A model generated the notes under the pieces. The model did not search any database, was not told where the DNA came from, and saw nothing but the letters and a program-made list of their open reading frames with translations. The translations under genes were made by a program, and so were the position numbers. A stretch of 64,000 nucleotides of DNA from Paraburkholderia sacchari (GTDB lineage Bacteria; Pseudomonadota; Gammaproteobacteria; Burkholderiales; Burkholderiaceae), in assembly GCF_000785435.2 (NCBI RefSeq), contig NZ_JTDB02000009.1, forward strand, positions 182,846-246,845, read 5' to 3'. Positions 8,084-16,749 of the stretch are shown in pieces. The first letter of the stretch is position 1. Every line of letters begins with the position of its first letter.

Positions 8084-8291
8084 TCGACCGCCGGGCGGGG
8101 CCGCGGCGCTTGACCTGCATCAACGCCTTCGCAACTGCGCCTCTCCGGTAACGCTTCCCGCCTGTGCCTTGAAGCAGGTAATGGGTGTTGGTGACTCGTG
8201 ACTCGAACACCGCGCTTCCAGTCAAGTGCGGATCAAGCGGGGTCACCAGCACGCGGAAAACCTGGCCCGCCGGGTCATTGCCTGCACGCAA
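8064..8291 (-). CDS. small hypothetical protein
   Basis: A 75-residue open frame. The central part (VFRVLVTPLDPHLTGSAVFESRVTNTHYLLQG followed by GGKRYRRGAVAKALMQVKRRG) is protein-like: a beta-rich stretch and a basic C-terminus. No family recognised. Its 3' end overlaps the proposed start of the next frame by 20 bases and contains an FNR-type box, so the two calls compete. Confidence 0.4.
   Translation of the reverse strand: MRAGNDPAGQVFRVLVTPLDPHLTGSAVFESRVTNTHYLLQGTGGKRYRRGAVAKALMQVKRRGPARRSNEVSCG
8110..8123. promoter_or_regulatory. FNR/Anr-type box
   Basis: TTGACCTGCATCAA fits TTGA(T/C)-N4-ATCAA. It lies inside the 3' end of the small minus-strand frame and 27 bp before the start of the next one. 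Function inferred. Confidence 0.4.
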
Positions 8292-8358
8292 CTTGATTCA
8301 GGTTATCTAATCGGAAGCCGCGCGGCGTGCAGGCATCAATCTCGCGCGCATCCGTACC

Positions 8359-8520
8359 ATGGCGTTTGTGCTCGGCGGCATTGCCATCGCGGCGATCGTC
8401 AACGGTATGGCGCTGCTTGGTTTGCGTGACCATGTATTCGATGACCATCCGTCTGATACCGTGTGTTTGGACAGCGATGCCCCGCATTGGGCCGGCAACC
8501 TCACCAAGGTTCAGCAGTGA
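8359..8520 (+). CDS. small single-pass membrane peptide (weak)
   Basis: A 53-codon frame starting MAFVLGGIAIAAIVNGMALLGLRDHVF: one clear hydrophobic helix (residues 2-22), then a polar tail ending NLTKVQQ. Too short for family assignment. There is no strong ribosome site, so this is a candidate only. Confidence 0.3.
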   Translation: MAFVLGGIAIAAIVNGMALLGLRDHVFDDHPSDTVCLDSDAPHWAGNLTKVQQ

Positions 8521-8746
8521 GATTGATCTGCCGCACAATGCGGATCTCAGGCGTATCGCGTGGCGAGCTTCACGGACGGACCGAATCGACCACCGTCCGT
8601 GGACGCGTATAGTTCGCCCAGTTTTGCGCAGCGCTCCGGGTTCCGGGCGTTGATCGACCGCCAATACCAGTGTCAGCTGCCTCATCGCTTTTTTGCTTAT
8701 ACCGTTGCATGTCCACGCCTGCATGGTGAAATTAATGTGACCCCAT

Positions 8747-9064
8747 TCAGTTGCCAGACCTACGTTTACATTTTGTCTTCAACGCCTCGATTTCGTCGAG
8801 CAGATCGAGCGCGAGCGCAATGCCCGGTGCATTGATCTGAAGGTCGCGAGCCAGCCGAAAAGCGGTGCGTGCGCGGCACAGCGAAGCGCCGCTGAATCGC
8901 CATTCCTGCGGCCCTGCCCCTTTCGGATCGAAGGCGCCTTCAGCAACCCAAAGGGTTATTTCCTCTGCCGATGCGCCACTTATCCGGCTCATGTCGACGA
9001 GCGTGAACTCGACGTCATCATCGACGATCTGGCCTGCCAGCCAGGTCACTTCAGAGCTTTTCAT
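8747..9064 (-). CDS. cbpM: chaperone modulator CbpM
   Basis: A 105-residue MerR-like protein of the CbpM family, which binds the J domain of CbpA and inhibits its co-chaperone and DNA-binding activity. Seen: beta-hairpin start with FTLVDMSRISGASAEEITLWVAEGAFDPKG (helix-turn-helix-like region, about 20-50), GPQEWRFSGASLCRARTAFRLARDLQINAPGIALALDLLDEIEAL at the C-terminus, both diagnostic. It starts five bases after the cbpA stop, the standard cbpA-cbpM operon. Confidence 0.9.
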   Translation of the reverse strand: MKSSEVTWLAGQIVDDDVEFTLVDMSRISGASAEEITLWVAEGAFDPKGAGPQEWRFSGASLCRARTAFRLARDLQINAPGIALALDLLDEIEALKTKCKRRSGN

Positions 9065-9069
9065 AGTAG

Positions 9070-10005
9070 CTACCCATAAAATCGCGCACGCGGGTCAAAG
9101 CTGAACGCTTGCCGCATCGTGTTGTAGGCCGCTTTGGCCGCCTCGCTGTCGGCCGGCGGCAATACGATGTTCAAGATCACGTACAGGTCCCCGGGCGGAT
9201 TCCCTGGAATCCCTTTGCCTTTGAGCCGCAAGCGTCTGCCGCCCGCCGAACCCATTGGAACAGTCATTTCGACCCGTCCATCGGGCGTCGGCACTGTTAC
9301 GTGCCCGCCAAGCGCCGCTTCCCAGGGCGCCACCGGCAAGTCGAGCAAGACGTCGGATCCATCGACGCGAAAGAGTGGATGCTCGCGAAACGCAATTTCA
9401 AGGTAGAGGTCCCCGGCCGGTCCCCTTCCAACTCCGGCCCCGCCCTGGCCTGCGAGCCGCAGGTGCTGCCCAGCCCGCACGCCCTTCGGAATGGAAACGT
9501 TCAATGTACGTGATTGCAGTGTGACATGGCCCTGTGCATCGACGGCCGGCAATTGCAGCGAAATCGAGCGCTGTGCTCCTCGATAGGCATCTTCGACCTC
9601 GATGAACACCCTGGCGTGGTGATCTTGCCCCATCGCATGCGAGGGGCGCATATGGTCCGCCCGTGTACCGCCAAACATCGCTTCGAAGAAATCGCTGAGG
9701 TCAGCATGCGCGGCGGGGTGCTCGCCCGTGCCGCTGAATTCGAAACCTTCATCCCAGTTCGGAGGGGGCTGGAAGTCCTCTCCGGCGCGCCAGTGAGTGC
9801 CCATGCGATCGTAGGCGGCGCGCTTTTCCGGATCCTTCAGCACCTCGTAGGCCTCGCCCAATTCCTTGAAACGGTCCTCCGCGTCGGTATGCTTGCTGAC
9901 GTCTGGATGGTATTTGCGCGCGAGCTTACGATACGCACGCTTGATGTCGTCCTGAGCCGCCGTGCGCTCCACGCCCAGGATCGCGTAGTAGTCTTTGTAT
10001 TTCAT
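9070..10005 (-). CDS. cbpA: curved DNA-binding protein / DnaJ-class co-chaperone
   Basis: A 311-residue DnaJ paralogue. J domain at residues 5-70 with the HPD triad at 33-35 (KYHPDVSKH), then a Gly/Phe-like linker and two C-terminal beta-barrel domains (LTIP-like SIPKGVRAGQHLRLAGQGG, PLFRVDGSDVLLDLPVAPWEAALGG, PTPDGRVEMTVP). No zinc-finger cysteines, as expected for CbpA rather than DnaJ. It stimulates Hsp70 and binds curved DNA, mostly in stationary phase. It forms an operon with cbpM downstream. Confidence 0.95.
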   Translation of the reverse strand: MKYKDYYAILGVERTAAQDDIKRAYRKLARKYHPDVSKHTDAEDRFKELGEAYEVLKDPEKRAAYDRMGTHWRAGEDFQPPPNWDEGFEFSGTGEHPAAHADLSDFFEAMFGGTRADHMRPSHAMGQDHHARVFIEVEDAYRGAQRSISLQLPAVDAQGHVTLQSRTLNVSIPKGVRAGQHLRLAGQGGAGVGRGPAGDLYLEIAFREHPLFRVDGSDVLLDLPVAPWEAALGGHVTVPTPDGRVEMTVPMGSAGGRRLRLKGKGIPGNPPGDLYVILNIVLPPADSEAAKAAYNTMRQAFSFDPRARFYG

Positions 10006-10116
10006 CTGGAGAACATGCCAATATTGGGTGGGAACAGCAATGCGCTTGGGCGATACCGCTCATTTTCCGTGGGTCGACTCTACATGAGTATGGCGCGGAG
10101 TTGACGCACCTGCTGC

Positions 10117-10739
10117 TCATCCTGCCGACGAGCCCTCCGCAAGCGGCAACGAAACGGATAGCGCAAATCCCTGCCCAGGTGCTGTCTGTATCCGCAGCTC
10201 ACCACCGAGCGCCGCGGCGCGCTCACGCATGCCCAGCAGGCCGAACGAATTCCGTGCAGGACGCTTGCCGCTCGGGCAGCCTCGACCATTATCTGCGACG
10301 CTCACGATACAGTTCGGCCCGTCCCGCACGATCTTGAGCATCACCTCGGTCGCGCCCGAATGGCGGGCGACATTGGTCATCGCTTGCTGTACGACGCGGA
10401 ACACCACAGTCGCCGTTTCGGGTTGAAAATCGATGTCATCGGCGTCGATCTGGCGGATGACGCGCACCCCGTATCGCGCTGAGAACTGGTCGCTGAACCA
10501 TTCGACTACGGGGATCAGACCGAGATCGTCCAGCATGGCGGGGCGCAGATCCGTAGCAATTCGCCTCACGGACACAACGAGCTGATCGATCAACGTGTAG
10601 ATGTTATGCAGATCCGCACCGGCCAGTGCCGTCATGGCGGCTTCGGCGCGGTTGTCGATTCGGGAGACTTCCAGCTTCAACGCAGCCAGCTGCTGGCCCA
10701 GATCGTCGTGCAGCTCGCGCGCGATACGGGTCTTTTCAT
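10117..10739 (-). pseudogene. NarL-type sensor histidine kinase, start frame disrupted
   Basis: Soluble kinase core only: HisKA_3 helix with KTRIARELHDDLGQQLAALKLEV (phospho-acceptor His in ARELHDDLG), the RPAMLDDLGLIPVVEW segment, and an HATPase_c domain with VVQQAMTNVARHSGA, ADNGRGC and GLLGMRERAAALGG. The kinase frame has no start codon as written. However, the response-regulator stop overlaps an ATG (10739) followed by four A; with five A the protein would start MKKTRIARELHDD. This ATGA overlap strongly suggests a one-base loss, real or artefactual. If restored: 207 residues, no sensor domain, signals supplied by partners. It is the third gene of a kinase-regulator-kinase operon. The longest intact frame begins at Met 10680. 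Confidence 0.65.
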
Positions 10740-11183
10740 GATCCGATGGGAGTTAGCGTCACGACGCCAAACCAGAAATCCTTGATGGTATGCACGACTT
10801 CGACAAACTTGGCGAAATCGACTGGCTTGGTGATGTAGCAGTTCGCATGAAGGCCGTATGTCCCGGCCACATCCTCCTCCGACCTGGACGTGGTCAGCAC
10901 GACAACCGGAATGTGCTTGAGGTCGGGATCTTCTTTCAGTTCCTGGAGCACTTCCCGTCCGCTCTTCCTGGGCAGGTTGAGATCGAGGATGATCAGGCCG
11001 GGGCGCGGCGCCATGCTTGCCCTCGCGGCGCAGGAACTCCATCGCAGCCACGCCGTCCTCGGCAACGTGCAGCGGATTCGCGACCTTGTAATAGTCAAGT
11101 GCCTCACGTGTGATCATGACATCCGTGGGACTGTCCTCGACAAGGAGAATGTGAATCAGGTCGTCCGTTGCATCGGAAAGCAC
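10736..11183 (-). pseudogene. single-domain response regulator (CheY/Rcp1-like), frameshifted
   Basis: Receiver domain without output domain. First frame from 11183: HILLVEDSPTDVMITREALDYYKV, then EDGVAAMEFLRREGKHG. Second frame: PGLIILDLNLPRKSGREVLQELKED (phospho-acceptor Asp in LDLNLP), VVVLTTSRSEEDV, NCYITKPVDFAKF (Lys of the switch). The frames join near 11015-11025, where one base appears to be extra. Restored length is about 148 residues, normal for the Rcp1 type paired with phytochrome-like kinases. The gene starts three bases after the PAS kinase stop, so it is that kinase's likely partner. Confidence 0.7.
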
Positions 11184-11186
11184 GGG

Positions 11187-12719
11187 CTACTCCCGCGGAT
11201 TGGATTCATGATATTGAAGAGCGGCGTCTGTTCCCGCATTCAGCGTAAAAAAGAACGCCGTCCCGCTGCCTGGAACAGACTCGACCCAGATGCGCCCCCC
11301 GTGCTGTTCGACGATCCGCCTGCATAGCGCCAGTCCTATCCCGGTACCCGGATATTCGGTGCGCGTATGCAGGCGCTGGAAGATCAGGAAGATCCGGTCG
11401 AAATACTGCGGGTCGATGCCGATCCCGTTGTCTCTCACCGAGATCACCCAGTCCTTGCCATCACGCACGGCTTCGATGTCGATCCGAACAGGGATGTCGC
11501 GACGGCGGAATTTGAGGGCATTTCCGACCAGGTTCTGAAAGAGCAGTACGATCTGCGTTGGATTGGCGACCACGGTCGGCAGCTCGCCACGATTGATCGT
11601 CGCGCCGGATTCCAGCAGGCCGACGCTCAGGCTTTTTAGTGCCTGGTCCAGTGCCCTCGCGCACTCGGTCAGCTGGGGCGTGGCTCCGGACCGGCCTACC
11701 CGGGAATAGGCGAGCAGGTCATCGATGAGCGTCTGCATGCGCATCGCACCGTCAACGGCGTGTCCAATGAATTCGTCCGCACGCGCATCCAGCTGGCCCT
11801 GATACCGGCGCTGCAGCAGTTGCAACGGGCCGGCAACGGCACGCAACGGCTCTTGCAGGTCATGGGACGCGACGTAAGCAAACTGTTCGAGATCCTGATT
11901 GGAACGGGCCAGTTCCTCTGTTCGGCTCACGAGTTCCTGCTCCGCACGCTTGCGCTCCGTAATGTCCACGATGGCAGCGAGCACGAAGACTTCGTCTGAA
12001 GTCCGGACCGGGTTGAGTCCAATCTCGACCGGGAATTCGGAGCCGTCGCGGCGCAGGCCATAGAGGTCACGCCCGGTGCCCATCGAACGCGGCTTCAGAT
12101 CGCCGAAATAGGCGGCTCGATACTCGTAATGCCCGGAGCGAAAGCGCTCCGGTACGAGCGTTTCGATGGTCTTTCCGAAGAGATCCTCGCGCGCGTAACC
12201 GAACAGCTTCTCGGTTTGTGCGTTTACCAAGACGATCCGGCCCTCGTGGTCCACCATGACCATCGCATTGGGTGCCGCCTCCACCACCTGACGGAAGCGC
12301 TCATCGAGCCGCCTGCGCTCGGTAATGTCGACGACGGCCGCCAGGACGAAAACTCCTTCATCGGTCGTGACCGGATTGAGCCCAATCTCGACGGGAAACT
12401 CGGAACCGTCCTTGCGCCGGGCGAAAAGGTCACGGCCGACGCCCATCGGGCGACTCGACAGGTCGCCGTAAAACGTATGACGATAACCGGAATGGGCGGC
12501 ACGGAAGCGTTCCGGCACAAGCATATCGACACAATGCCCGAGGAGCTCTTCACGCGAGTAGCCGAAGAGTTTTTCGGTCTGTGCATTTACCAGGATGATG
12601 TGGCCGTCGCGGTCGGCCATCACCATGGCGTTGGGCGCGGCCTCCACCACCTGCCGGAAGAGCTCATGGGCCAGGCCGCTCAGTGGCTTGTTCAATTCCA
12701 ATTCGATCTCCGGATCCAT
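11187..12719 (-). CDS. PAS-PAS sensor histidine kinase
   Basis: A 510-residue cytoplasmic hybrid-less kinase. There are two PAS domains in tandem (about 20-140 and 145-265) that are near copies of each other: each has FRQVVEAAPNAMVM, VNAQTEKLFGY and GSEFPVEIGLNPV, indicating recent internal duplication. They are followed by a coiled-coil-like linker (RAEQELVSRTEELARSNQDL), HisKA with the phospho-acceptor FAYVASHDLQEPLRAV (about 292-307), and HATPase with NLVGNALKFR, DNGIGIDPQYFDRIF and GTGIGLALCRRIVEQHGG. No membrane segments. Start 12719 (MDPEIELEL) was chosen over the longer frame to 12890 because the extra part is unlike protein. First gene of an operon with the response regulator and the small kinase. 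The signal is unknown; PAS could hold haem or a small ligand. Confidence 0.9.
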   Translation of the reverse strand: MDPEIELELNKPLSGLAHELFRQVVEAAPNAMVMADRDGHIILVNAQTEKLFGYSREELLGHCVDMLVPERFRAAHSGYRHTFYGDLSSRPMGVGRDLFARRKDGSEFPVEIGLNPVTTDEGVFVLAAVVDITERRRLDERFRQVVEAAPNAMVMVDHEGRIVLVNAQTEKLFGYAREDLFGKTIETLVPERFRSGHYEYRAAYFGDLKPRSMGTGRDLYGLRRDGSEFPVEIGLNPVRTSDEVFVLAAIVDITERKRAEQELVSRTEELARSNQDLEQFAYVASHDLQEPLRAVAGPLQLLQRRYQGQLDARADEFIGHAVDGAMRMQTLIDDLLAYSRVGRSGATPQLTECARALDQALKSLSVGLLESGATINRGELPTVVANPTQIVLLFQNLVGNALKFRRRDIPVRIDIEAVRDGKDWVISVRDNGIGIDPQYFDRIFLIFQRLHTRTEYPGTGIGLALCRRIVEQHGGRIWVESVPGSGTAFFFTLNAGTDAALQYHESNPRE

Positions 12720-13112
12720 TTTCGAATTGACTGCCGAAAACACTAGCAAGACTTCGCTCCTCAGCGAAACGTGTCTTCGCGTCCGCCGATTCAGTTCCCC
12801 GCATTTAATCCATTCTGGCCGCGGCTGGAGCCTCGACACAGCATTCGGGACGCACACTATTTTATAGTCGCGAACGACGCTGGAGTCCACGGGGCAGCAG
12901 AGGCAGCGGCGTTGGCCCCGGCAACTAGACGTGCGATTAGGACAAATGGGACACGAATGCTTAACGCGATTGCAAAATGGCGTCGTGGCGCGGCGCCATC
13001 CGGGCGATGATCTGCATCAAATATTCAGCGTTCCTGAAGTCCTAATGTTGAAACAGTTCCGGTCGATTCAGTGGGGCGGTCGGTTCAAACTCAGGAATAC
13101 AGGAGACGATCG
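12720..13112. other. 393-bp divergent intergenic region
   Basis: Between the PAS kinase (minus) and phaZ (plus). No gene seen. It contains the FNR-type box at 13007-13020 and presumably both promoters. Confidence 0.5.
13007..13020. promoter_or_regulatory. FNR/Anr-type box upstream of phaZ
   Basis: ATGATCTGCATCAA, 9 of 10 specified bases of TTGAT-N4-ATCAA; its centre is 100 bp before the phaZ start. Nearly the same sequence as the box upstream of ald (ATGATCTGGATCAA). Function inferred. Confidence 0.6.
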
Positions 13113-14462
13113 ATGATCGGGGGAAAAAGATCTGTGCCACGGTCGAGTCCAACGGAAAGCGCGTCGACGATTGGCGAATATTGCAGTGGGCCAAAGCACC
13201 TCGGTGAACTCGGCCTGACGCAGGCGCTGCCCGCGTATTGGTTCTATGAAACGGCGCATGCGGCGCTGCGTCCCGCGCGTGCGTTTGTCGACGCTTGCAG
13301 ATTCTTTTTTCAGCATCCCGCCAACCCGGCCGCCGCTACTTTTTCGGGCAAACTGGTGGCCGCCACGTGCGAAATGGCCGAGCGTGCCACCCGCCATTAC
13401 GGGAGACCAGAGTGGAATATCACATCGACCGTCATCGACGGTCAGACAGTGCCTGTGCGTATCACCCCGATTTGGGAGCGACCCTTCTGCCGGCTCATTC
13501 ATTTTGAACGCTCGCTTAACAACTCCGCGGGAACACAGCCCCGTCTTCTGATCGTCGCGCCGATGTCGGGCCATTACCCGACATTGCTACGGGGGACGGT
13601 CCAGGCCTTCTTGCCCAGCCATGACGTCTTTGTGACGGAGTGGGTGGATGCGCGCATTGTGCCGCTTATCGCAGGACGTTTCGATCTCGACGATTACATC
13701 GATTATTTGATCGGCATGCTGCATGGTTTTAATGGCGATGTGCACGTGATGGCCGTATGTCAGCCTTCGGTTCCCGTTCTGGCGGCCGTTGCGCTCATGG
13801 AGGCCGCCGGCGATCCTGCAGCGCCACGCTCCATGATTCTGATGGGTGGTCCGATCGACACGCGCATCAACCCGACCGCCGTGAACAGGCTGGCAGAACG
13901 GCGCGGCATCGAATGGTTTCGGCGCAACGTGATCACAAAGGTTCCGTTCCCCAATCCCGGGTTCATGCGTGATGTCTATCCGGGCTTCCTTCAACTATAC
14001 GGATTCATGGTCATGAATCTCGACCGGCATATGGAAGAGCATTGGAAGCTGTTTGAGCATCTGGTCGCCGGCGACCACGATTCGGCTCAAAAGCATCGGG
14101 AGTTCTATGACGAATATCTCGCAGTAATGGATCTCAGTGCCGAATTTTATCTTCAGACCTGCGATACCGTCTTTATTCGTCATGCACTACCGAAAGGCGA
14201 GATGACTCACCGCGGGCGACCCGTTGACCCCTCCCAGATACACGGGGTCGCGCTAATGACCGTCGAAGGTGAGCACGACGATATTTCAGGGGTAGGCCAG
14301 ACGGAAGCGGCGCACCTGCTCTGCCCGAATATCCCGGCCCCGCGGCATTTACATTGGCTCCAGCACGGAGTGGGGCATTACGGTGTATTTAACGGAGAGC
14401 GTTTTCGTACCGAGGTCGTTCCTGAGGTAACGGATTTCATTCTTTCAACGGAGAAAAAATAA
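13113..14462 (+). CDS. phaZ: intracellular polyhydroxybutyrate depolymerase
   Basis: A 449-residue enzyme of the PhaZa1 type, which mobilises cytoplasmic PHB granules to 3-hydroxybutyrate. It has alpha/beta-hydrolase architecture with a cysteine nucleophile: VHVMAVCQPSVPVLAAV with Cys216 at the nucleophile elbow, the Asp-bearing stretch VALMTVEGEHDDISGVGQ, and the His-bearing HWLQHGVGHYGVFNGERF, matching the Cys-Asp-His triad of the family. The N-terminal region (LPAYWFYETAHAALRPARA) is typical. Start 13113 follows AGGAGA; the frame to 13071 lacks a ribosome site. An FNR-type box lies upstream, so carbon-store use may be coupled to oxygen limitation. Confidence 0.93.
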   Translation: MIGGKRSVPRSSPTESASTIGEYCSGPKHLGELGLTQALPAYWFYETAHAALRPARAFVDACRFFFQHPANPAAATFSGKLVAATCEMAERATRHYGRPEWNITSTVIDGQTVPVRITPIWERPFCRLIHFERSLNNSAGTQPRLLIVAPMSGHYPTLLRGTVQAFLPSHDVFVTEWVDARIVPLIAGRFDLDDYIDYLIGMLHGFNGDVHVMAVCQPSVPVLAAVALMEAAGDPAAPRSMILMGGPIDTRINPTAVNRLAERRGIEWFRRNVITKVPFPNPGFMRDVYPGFLQLYGFMVMNLDRHMEEHWKLFEHLVAGDHDSAQKHREFYDEYLAVMDLSAEFYLQTCDTVFIRHALPKGEMTHRGRPVDPSQIHGVALMTVEGEHDDISGVGQTEAAHLLCPNIPAPRHLHWLQHGVGHYGVFNGERFRTEVVPEVTDFILSTEKK

Positions 14463-14705
14463 AGGTATTGAAGCGAGGAGATGGGAAAGCCATGTGGATG
14501 TCTACGTGGAAGCTGGCTCGCTGAACATCATGGAAAGCGTGACGCTGGTGGAATTACCTCTGACTTCAAAATGCCAAGCGTCCGCGGTTCCGAACGTCGG
14601 TCATTGAGTTGATATGCGTCTACGGACAGGACCTGTCGAACCCTGTCCTGGATTCGATCGCCGAATACATCTTTTGTCGGCAGTGCGGGTGAGGAGGCGA
14701 AGTTC

Positions 14706-14990
14706 ATGAATATTTTGTTCCCACGGACGACACCCGAGTTCGACGCCGAATCTTTCACGCTGCTCTTTCCCGCGAAGGTGAATGGACAAACAATCCAATG
14801 CAGCATTACCGCCGAGGCACTCGAAGATCATTTTGGTGCGGCCTCGATCAGCGAGACGGAGCTCGTGAAGGCATTTGGCGCGCATCGGAGCGCCATCGAA
14901 AAAGTAGCGGCCCTGATGATCGAGGCGACGCGCGGCGCACCGGTCTTGCTGCACAGTGGTGTGTTCCGGCTTTATTCAGATGACACGTGA
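14706..14990 (+). CDS. DUF1488 family protein
   Basis: A 94-residue protein: MNILFPRTTPEFDAES, then LLFPAKVNGQTIQCSITAEALEDHFGA, and a C-terminal VLLHSGVFRLYSDD. This pattern (an ITAEALEDHFGA core and a His-Ser-Gly near the end) matches the DUF1488 family, common in Burkholderia and of unknown function. GAGGCGAAGTTC precedes the ATG. The 240 bp before it hold no gene that I can see. Confidence 0.8.
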   Translation: MNILFPRTTPEFDAESFTLLFPAKVNGQTIQCSITAEALEDHFGAASISETELVKAFGAHRSAIEKVAALMIEATRGAPVLLHSGVFRLYSDDT

Positions 14991-15418
14991 CCATGTGGCG
15001 ACACAGATCGAAAGCGCGCCGCCACCGGGTTCAGTTGGCTAATAACTGAGCGACATCAACGTGCTCCGGTTGTCGACTGGCTTGTCGGCACACGCTTTCG
15101 ACCGCGGGCTTGCGTAGCGCGGAAATTCTCGAGACTGCTCAGTTCGCGCTCCAGGGCTGTCTGAATGATGAACTGTCGGGGATGTATGTAAGGCTCAGCC
15201 AAAAAAGTCTAGTCGCATCCGTATGTGGGCGATAAGAAATACGAGGTCACGGGGGATGAGTCGATCTGTTCTGCCAGGAGTTGGTACCGTGATGGTCTTA
15301 CCTGGTGCGTTGGCGAGAACTCGATGAATCGAGTTCGAGGCGACGAATGTCGGTGGGATGTACGCGGAACGGAGCTGCATCCCGCGTTCGCGTGTTGACC
15401 CTTTTGACAGGGGTTGCC
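14991..15418. other. 428-bp stretch without a convincing gene
   Basis: Between the DUF1488 gene and the hydrolase. A weak FNR-like sequence (CTGAGCGACATCAA at 15046-15059) is the only thing noted. The hydrolase frame stays open back to 15305, so a longer N-terminus is possible. Confidence 0.4.
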
Positions 15419-16153
15419 ATGTTGCAGCAACGTTTTATCTACTTTCCAGAAAAGGCTGCGGTCGAGGACATCGTCTCCGATCGACTCGTGGCCTGGCCTA
15501 CGCCGGAGGCATTCCGGGGCCTCGCCGCCGAACCGCCGGGAACATTGCGCGGAACGGCCATTGTTTTTCATGGCAATGCGGGGCATGCAGGGCATCGTTC
15601 CTGCTATGCCACTGCACTCAACCCGCTGGGACTGCGCGTGATCCTCGCCGAATACCCGGGCTATGGGCCACGTGAGGGCTCACCCGATGAAGAAACTCTG
15701 GTCGCCGATGCGAAAGAGACCATCGCGCTTGCGCATTCTCACTTTGGCACCCCTATGATGCTGATCGGGGAATCGCTCGGGGCCGGCGTGGTTGCAGCGG
15801 CGGGCTCGCGTGAGCGCGACAAGATCGCCGGCTTGCTGCTCATCACGCCATGGGATAGCCTTGAGCATGTCGCCGCTTTCCACTATCCATGGGTGCCCGT
15901 GAGGTGGCTGATGCATGACCGATACGACAGCGTAGCCCACCTGGCAGAGTTCGGCCGCCCGGTTCTCGTGGTGGTTGCCGAACGCGACAGCATCGTTCCC
16001 GCACGCTTCGGCGAGGCGCTGTATAAAGCGCTGTCCTGTCCGAAACGATTGAAGGTCGTGGAGGCGGCTGAGCATAACGACTGGATTGGCCACATCGACG
16101 CTAGCTGGTGGCGGGAGGCGATCGACTTCCTGCTCGCGCCTTCCCGCCAATGA
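15419..16153 (+). CDS. alpha/beta hydrolase (YfhR/BEM46-like)
   Basis: A serine hydrolase of the bem46/YfhR type: MLQQRFIYFPEKA, oxyanion region IVFHGNAGHAGHR, LAEYPGYGPREGSPDEETL, nucleophile elbow MLIGESLGAGVV (Ser in GESLG), acid VVAERDSIVP, and His in AEHNDWIGHID. Relatives carry an N-terminal membrane anchor before QRFIYFP; here the frame upstream (VRVLTLLTGVAM) could provide a short one if translation starts at 15347 or the GTG near 15392. Start 15419 was chosen because AGGGG precedes it at good spacing. Substrate unknown, probably an ester. Overlaps the next gene by four bases. Confidence 0.8.
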   Translation: MLQQRFIYFPEKAAVEDIVSDRLVAWPTPEAFRGLAAEPPGTLRGTAIVFHGNAGHAGHRSCYATALNPLGLRVILAEYPGYGPREGSPDEETLVADAKETIALAHSHFGTPMMLIGESLGAGVVAAAGSRERDKIAGLLLITPWDSLEHVAAFHYPWVPVRWLMHDRYDSVAHLAEFGRPVLVVVAERDSIVPARFGEALYKALSCPKRLKVVEAAEHNDWIGHIDASWWREAIDFLLAPSRQ

Positions 16154-16494
16154 AAGCCCGCTCCGTCCCGTCCCAGCGCGAACGCATCTACATCCTCGAT
16201 GAGAGGAACAGGCCTGTCGAGGTGTTCGACCGAAGCGAGTGGTCCCGCTGGATGGCCGGGAACGACCTGATCTTTCGTCGCACGCTGCTCGAGAAAGCCG
16301 GCGTGACGGTCACTACGCGCTTTCGCGGTGTGGCAGATTCAAGGGCAGGGGAACCCCCGCTCTTCGTGACGCGCATTGCCGGAATGAAATCGCGCGATGA
16401 CAACGAGAGCTATGGGGCAGCCACGCTCGATGAGGCGCTCGACCGGCACGAACGTATCGTGCAGAAAATCCTGCGGATGTTGGCCATGCCGTGA
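16150..16494 (+). CDS. hypothetical protein
   Basis: A 114-residue protein translationally coupled to the hydrolase (ATGA overlap). The pattern RIYILDERNRPVEVFDRSEWSRWMAGNDLIFRRTLLEKAGVTVTTRFRGVAD, then PPLFVTRI, then ATLDEALDRHERIVQKIL is well ordered and clearly protein-coding. The RPVEVFDRSEWSRWMA motif recalls small phage- or plasmid-borne proteins of unknown function. Soluble, no cysteines, no known catalytic motif that I recognise. Confidence 0.65.
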   Translation: MKARSVPSQRERIYILDERNRPVEVFDRSEWSRWMAGNDLIFRRTLLEKAGVTVTTRFRGVADSRAGEPPLFVTRIAGMKSRDDNESYGAATLDEALDRHERIVQKILRMLAMP

Positions 16495-16749
16495 CCGGCG
16501 CGCGGCTTACGCGCTGACGTCGCGCGCTCTGGCTCAGGCATCAGTGTCGAACTGGCCGCAGTGTGCGCGTTGCAGCTGATCGCGGGCGACCCTCCGGAAT
16601 CGGGCTTTCAGGTTCCGGGCGCCACGCCGCTCGGCGACGCCGTCCCGCGCTGAGGGGGCAAGTGGCCGCGACAGAGCTCTGCCGTGTTTTGGATAACCAG
16701 ACGTCACCGGATGACCGTGCAATCATTCGGTCGGGTTGGGAGATTGAAG

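Noticed and set aside
14624..14648. GGACAGG/CCTGTCC hairpin as a terminator after phaZ
   Set aside because: Seven-base stem with an 11-base loop and no T-run, and it lies 160 bp past the stop.
15046..15059. CTGAGCGACATCAA as an FNR-type box
   Set aside because: Left half matches only TGA; too weak, although it precedes the hydrolase gene.
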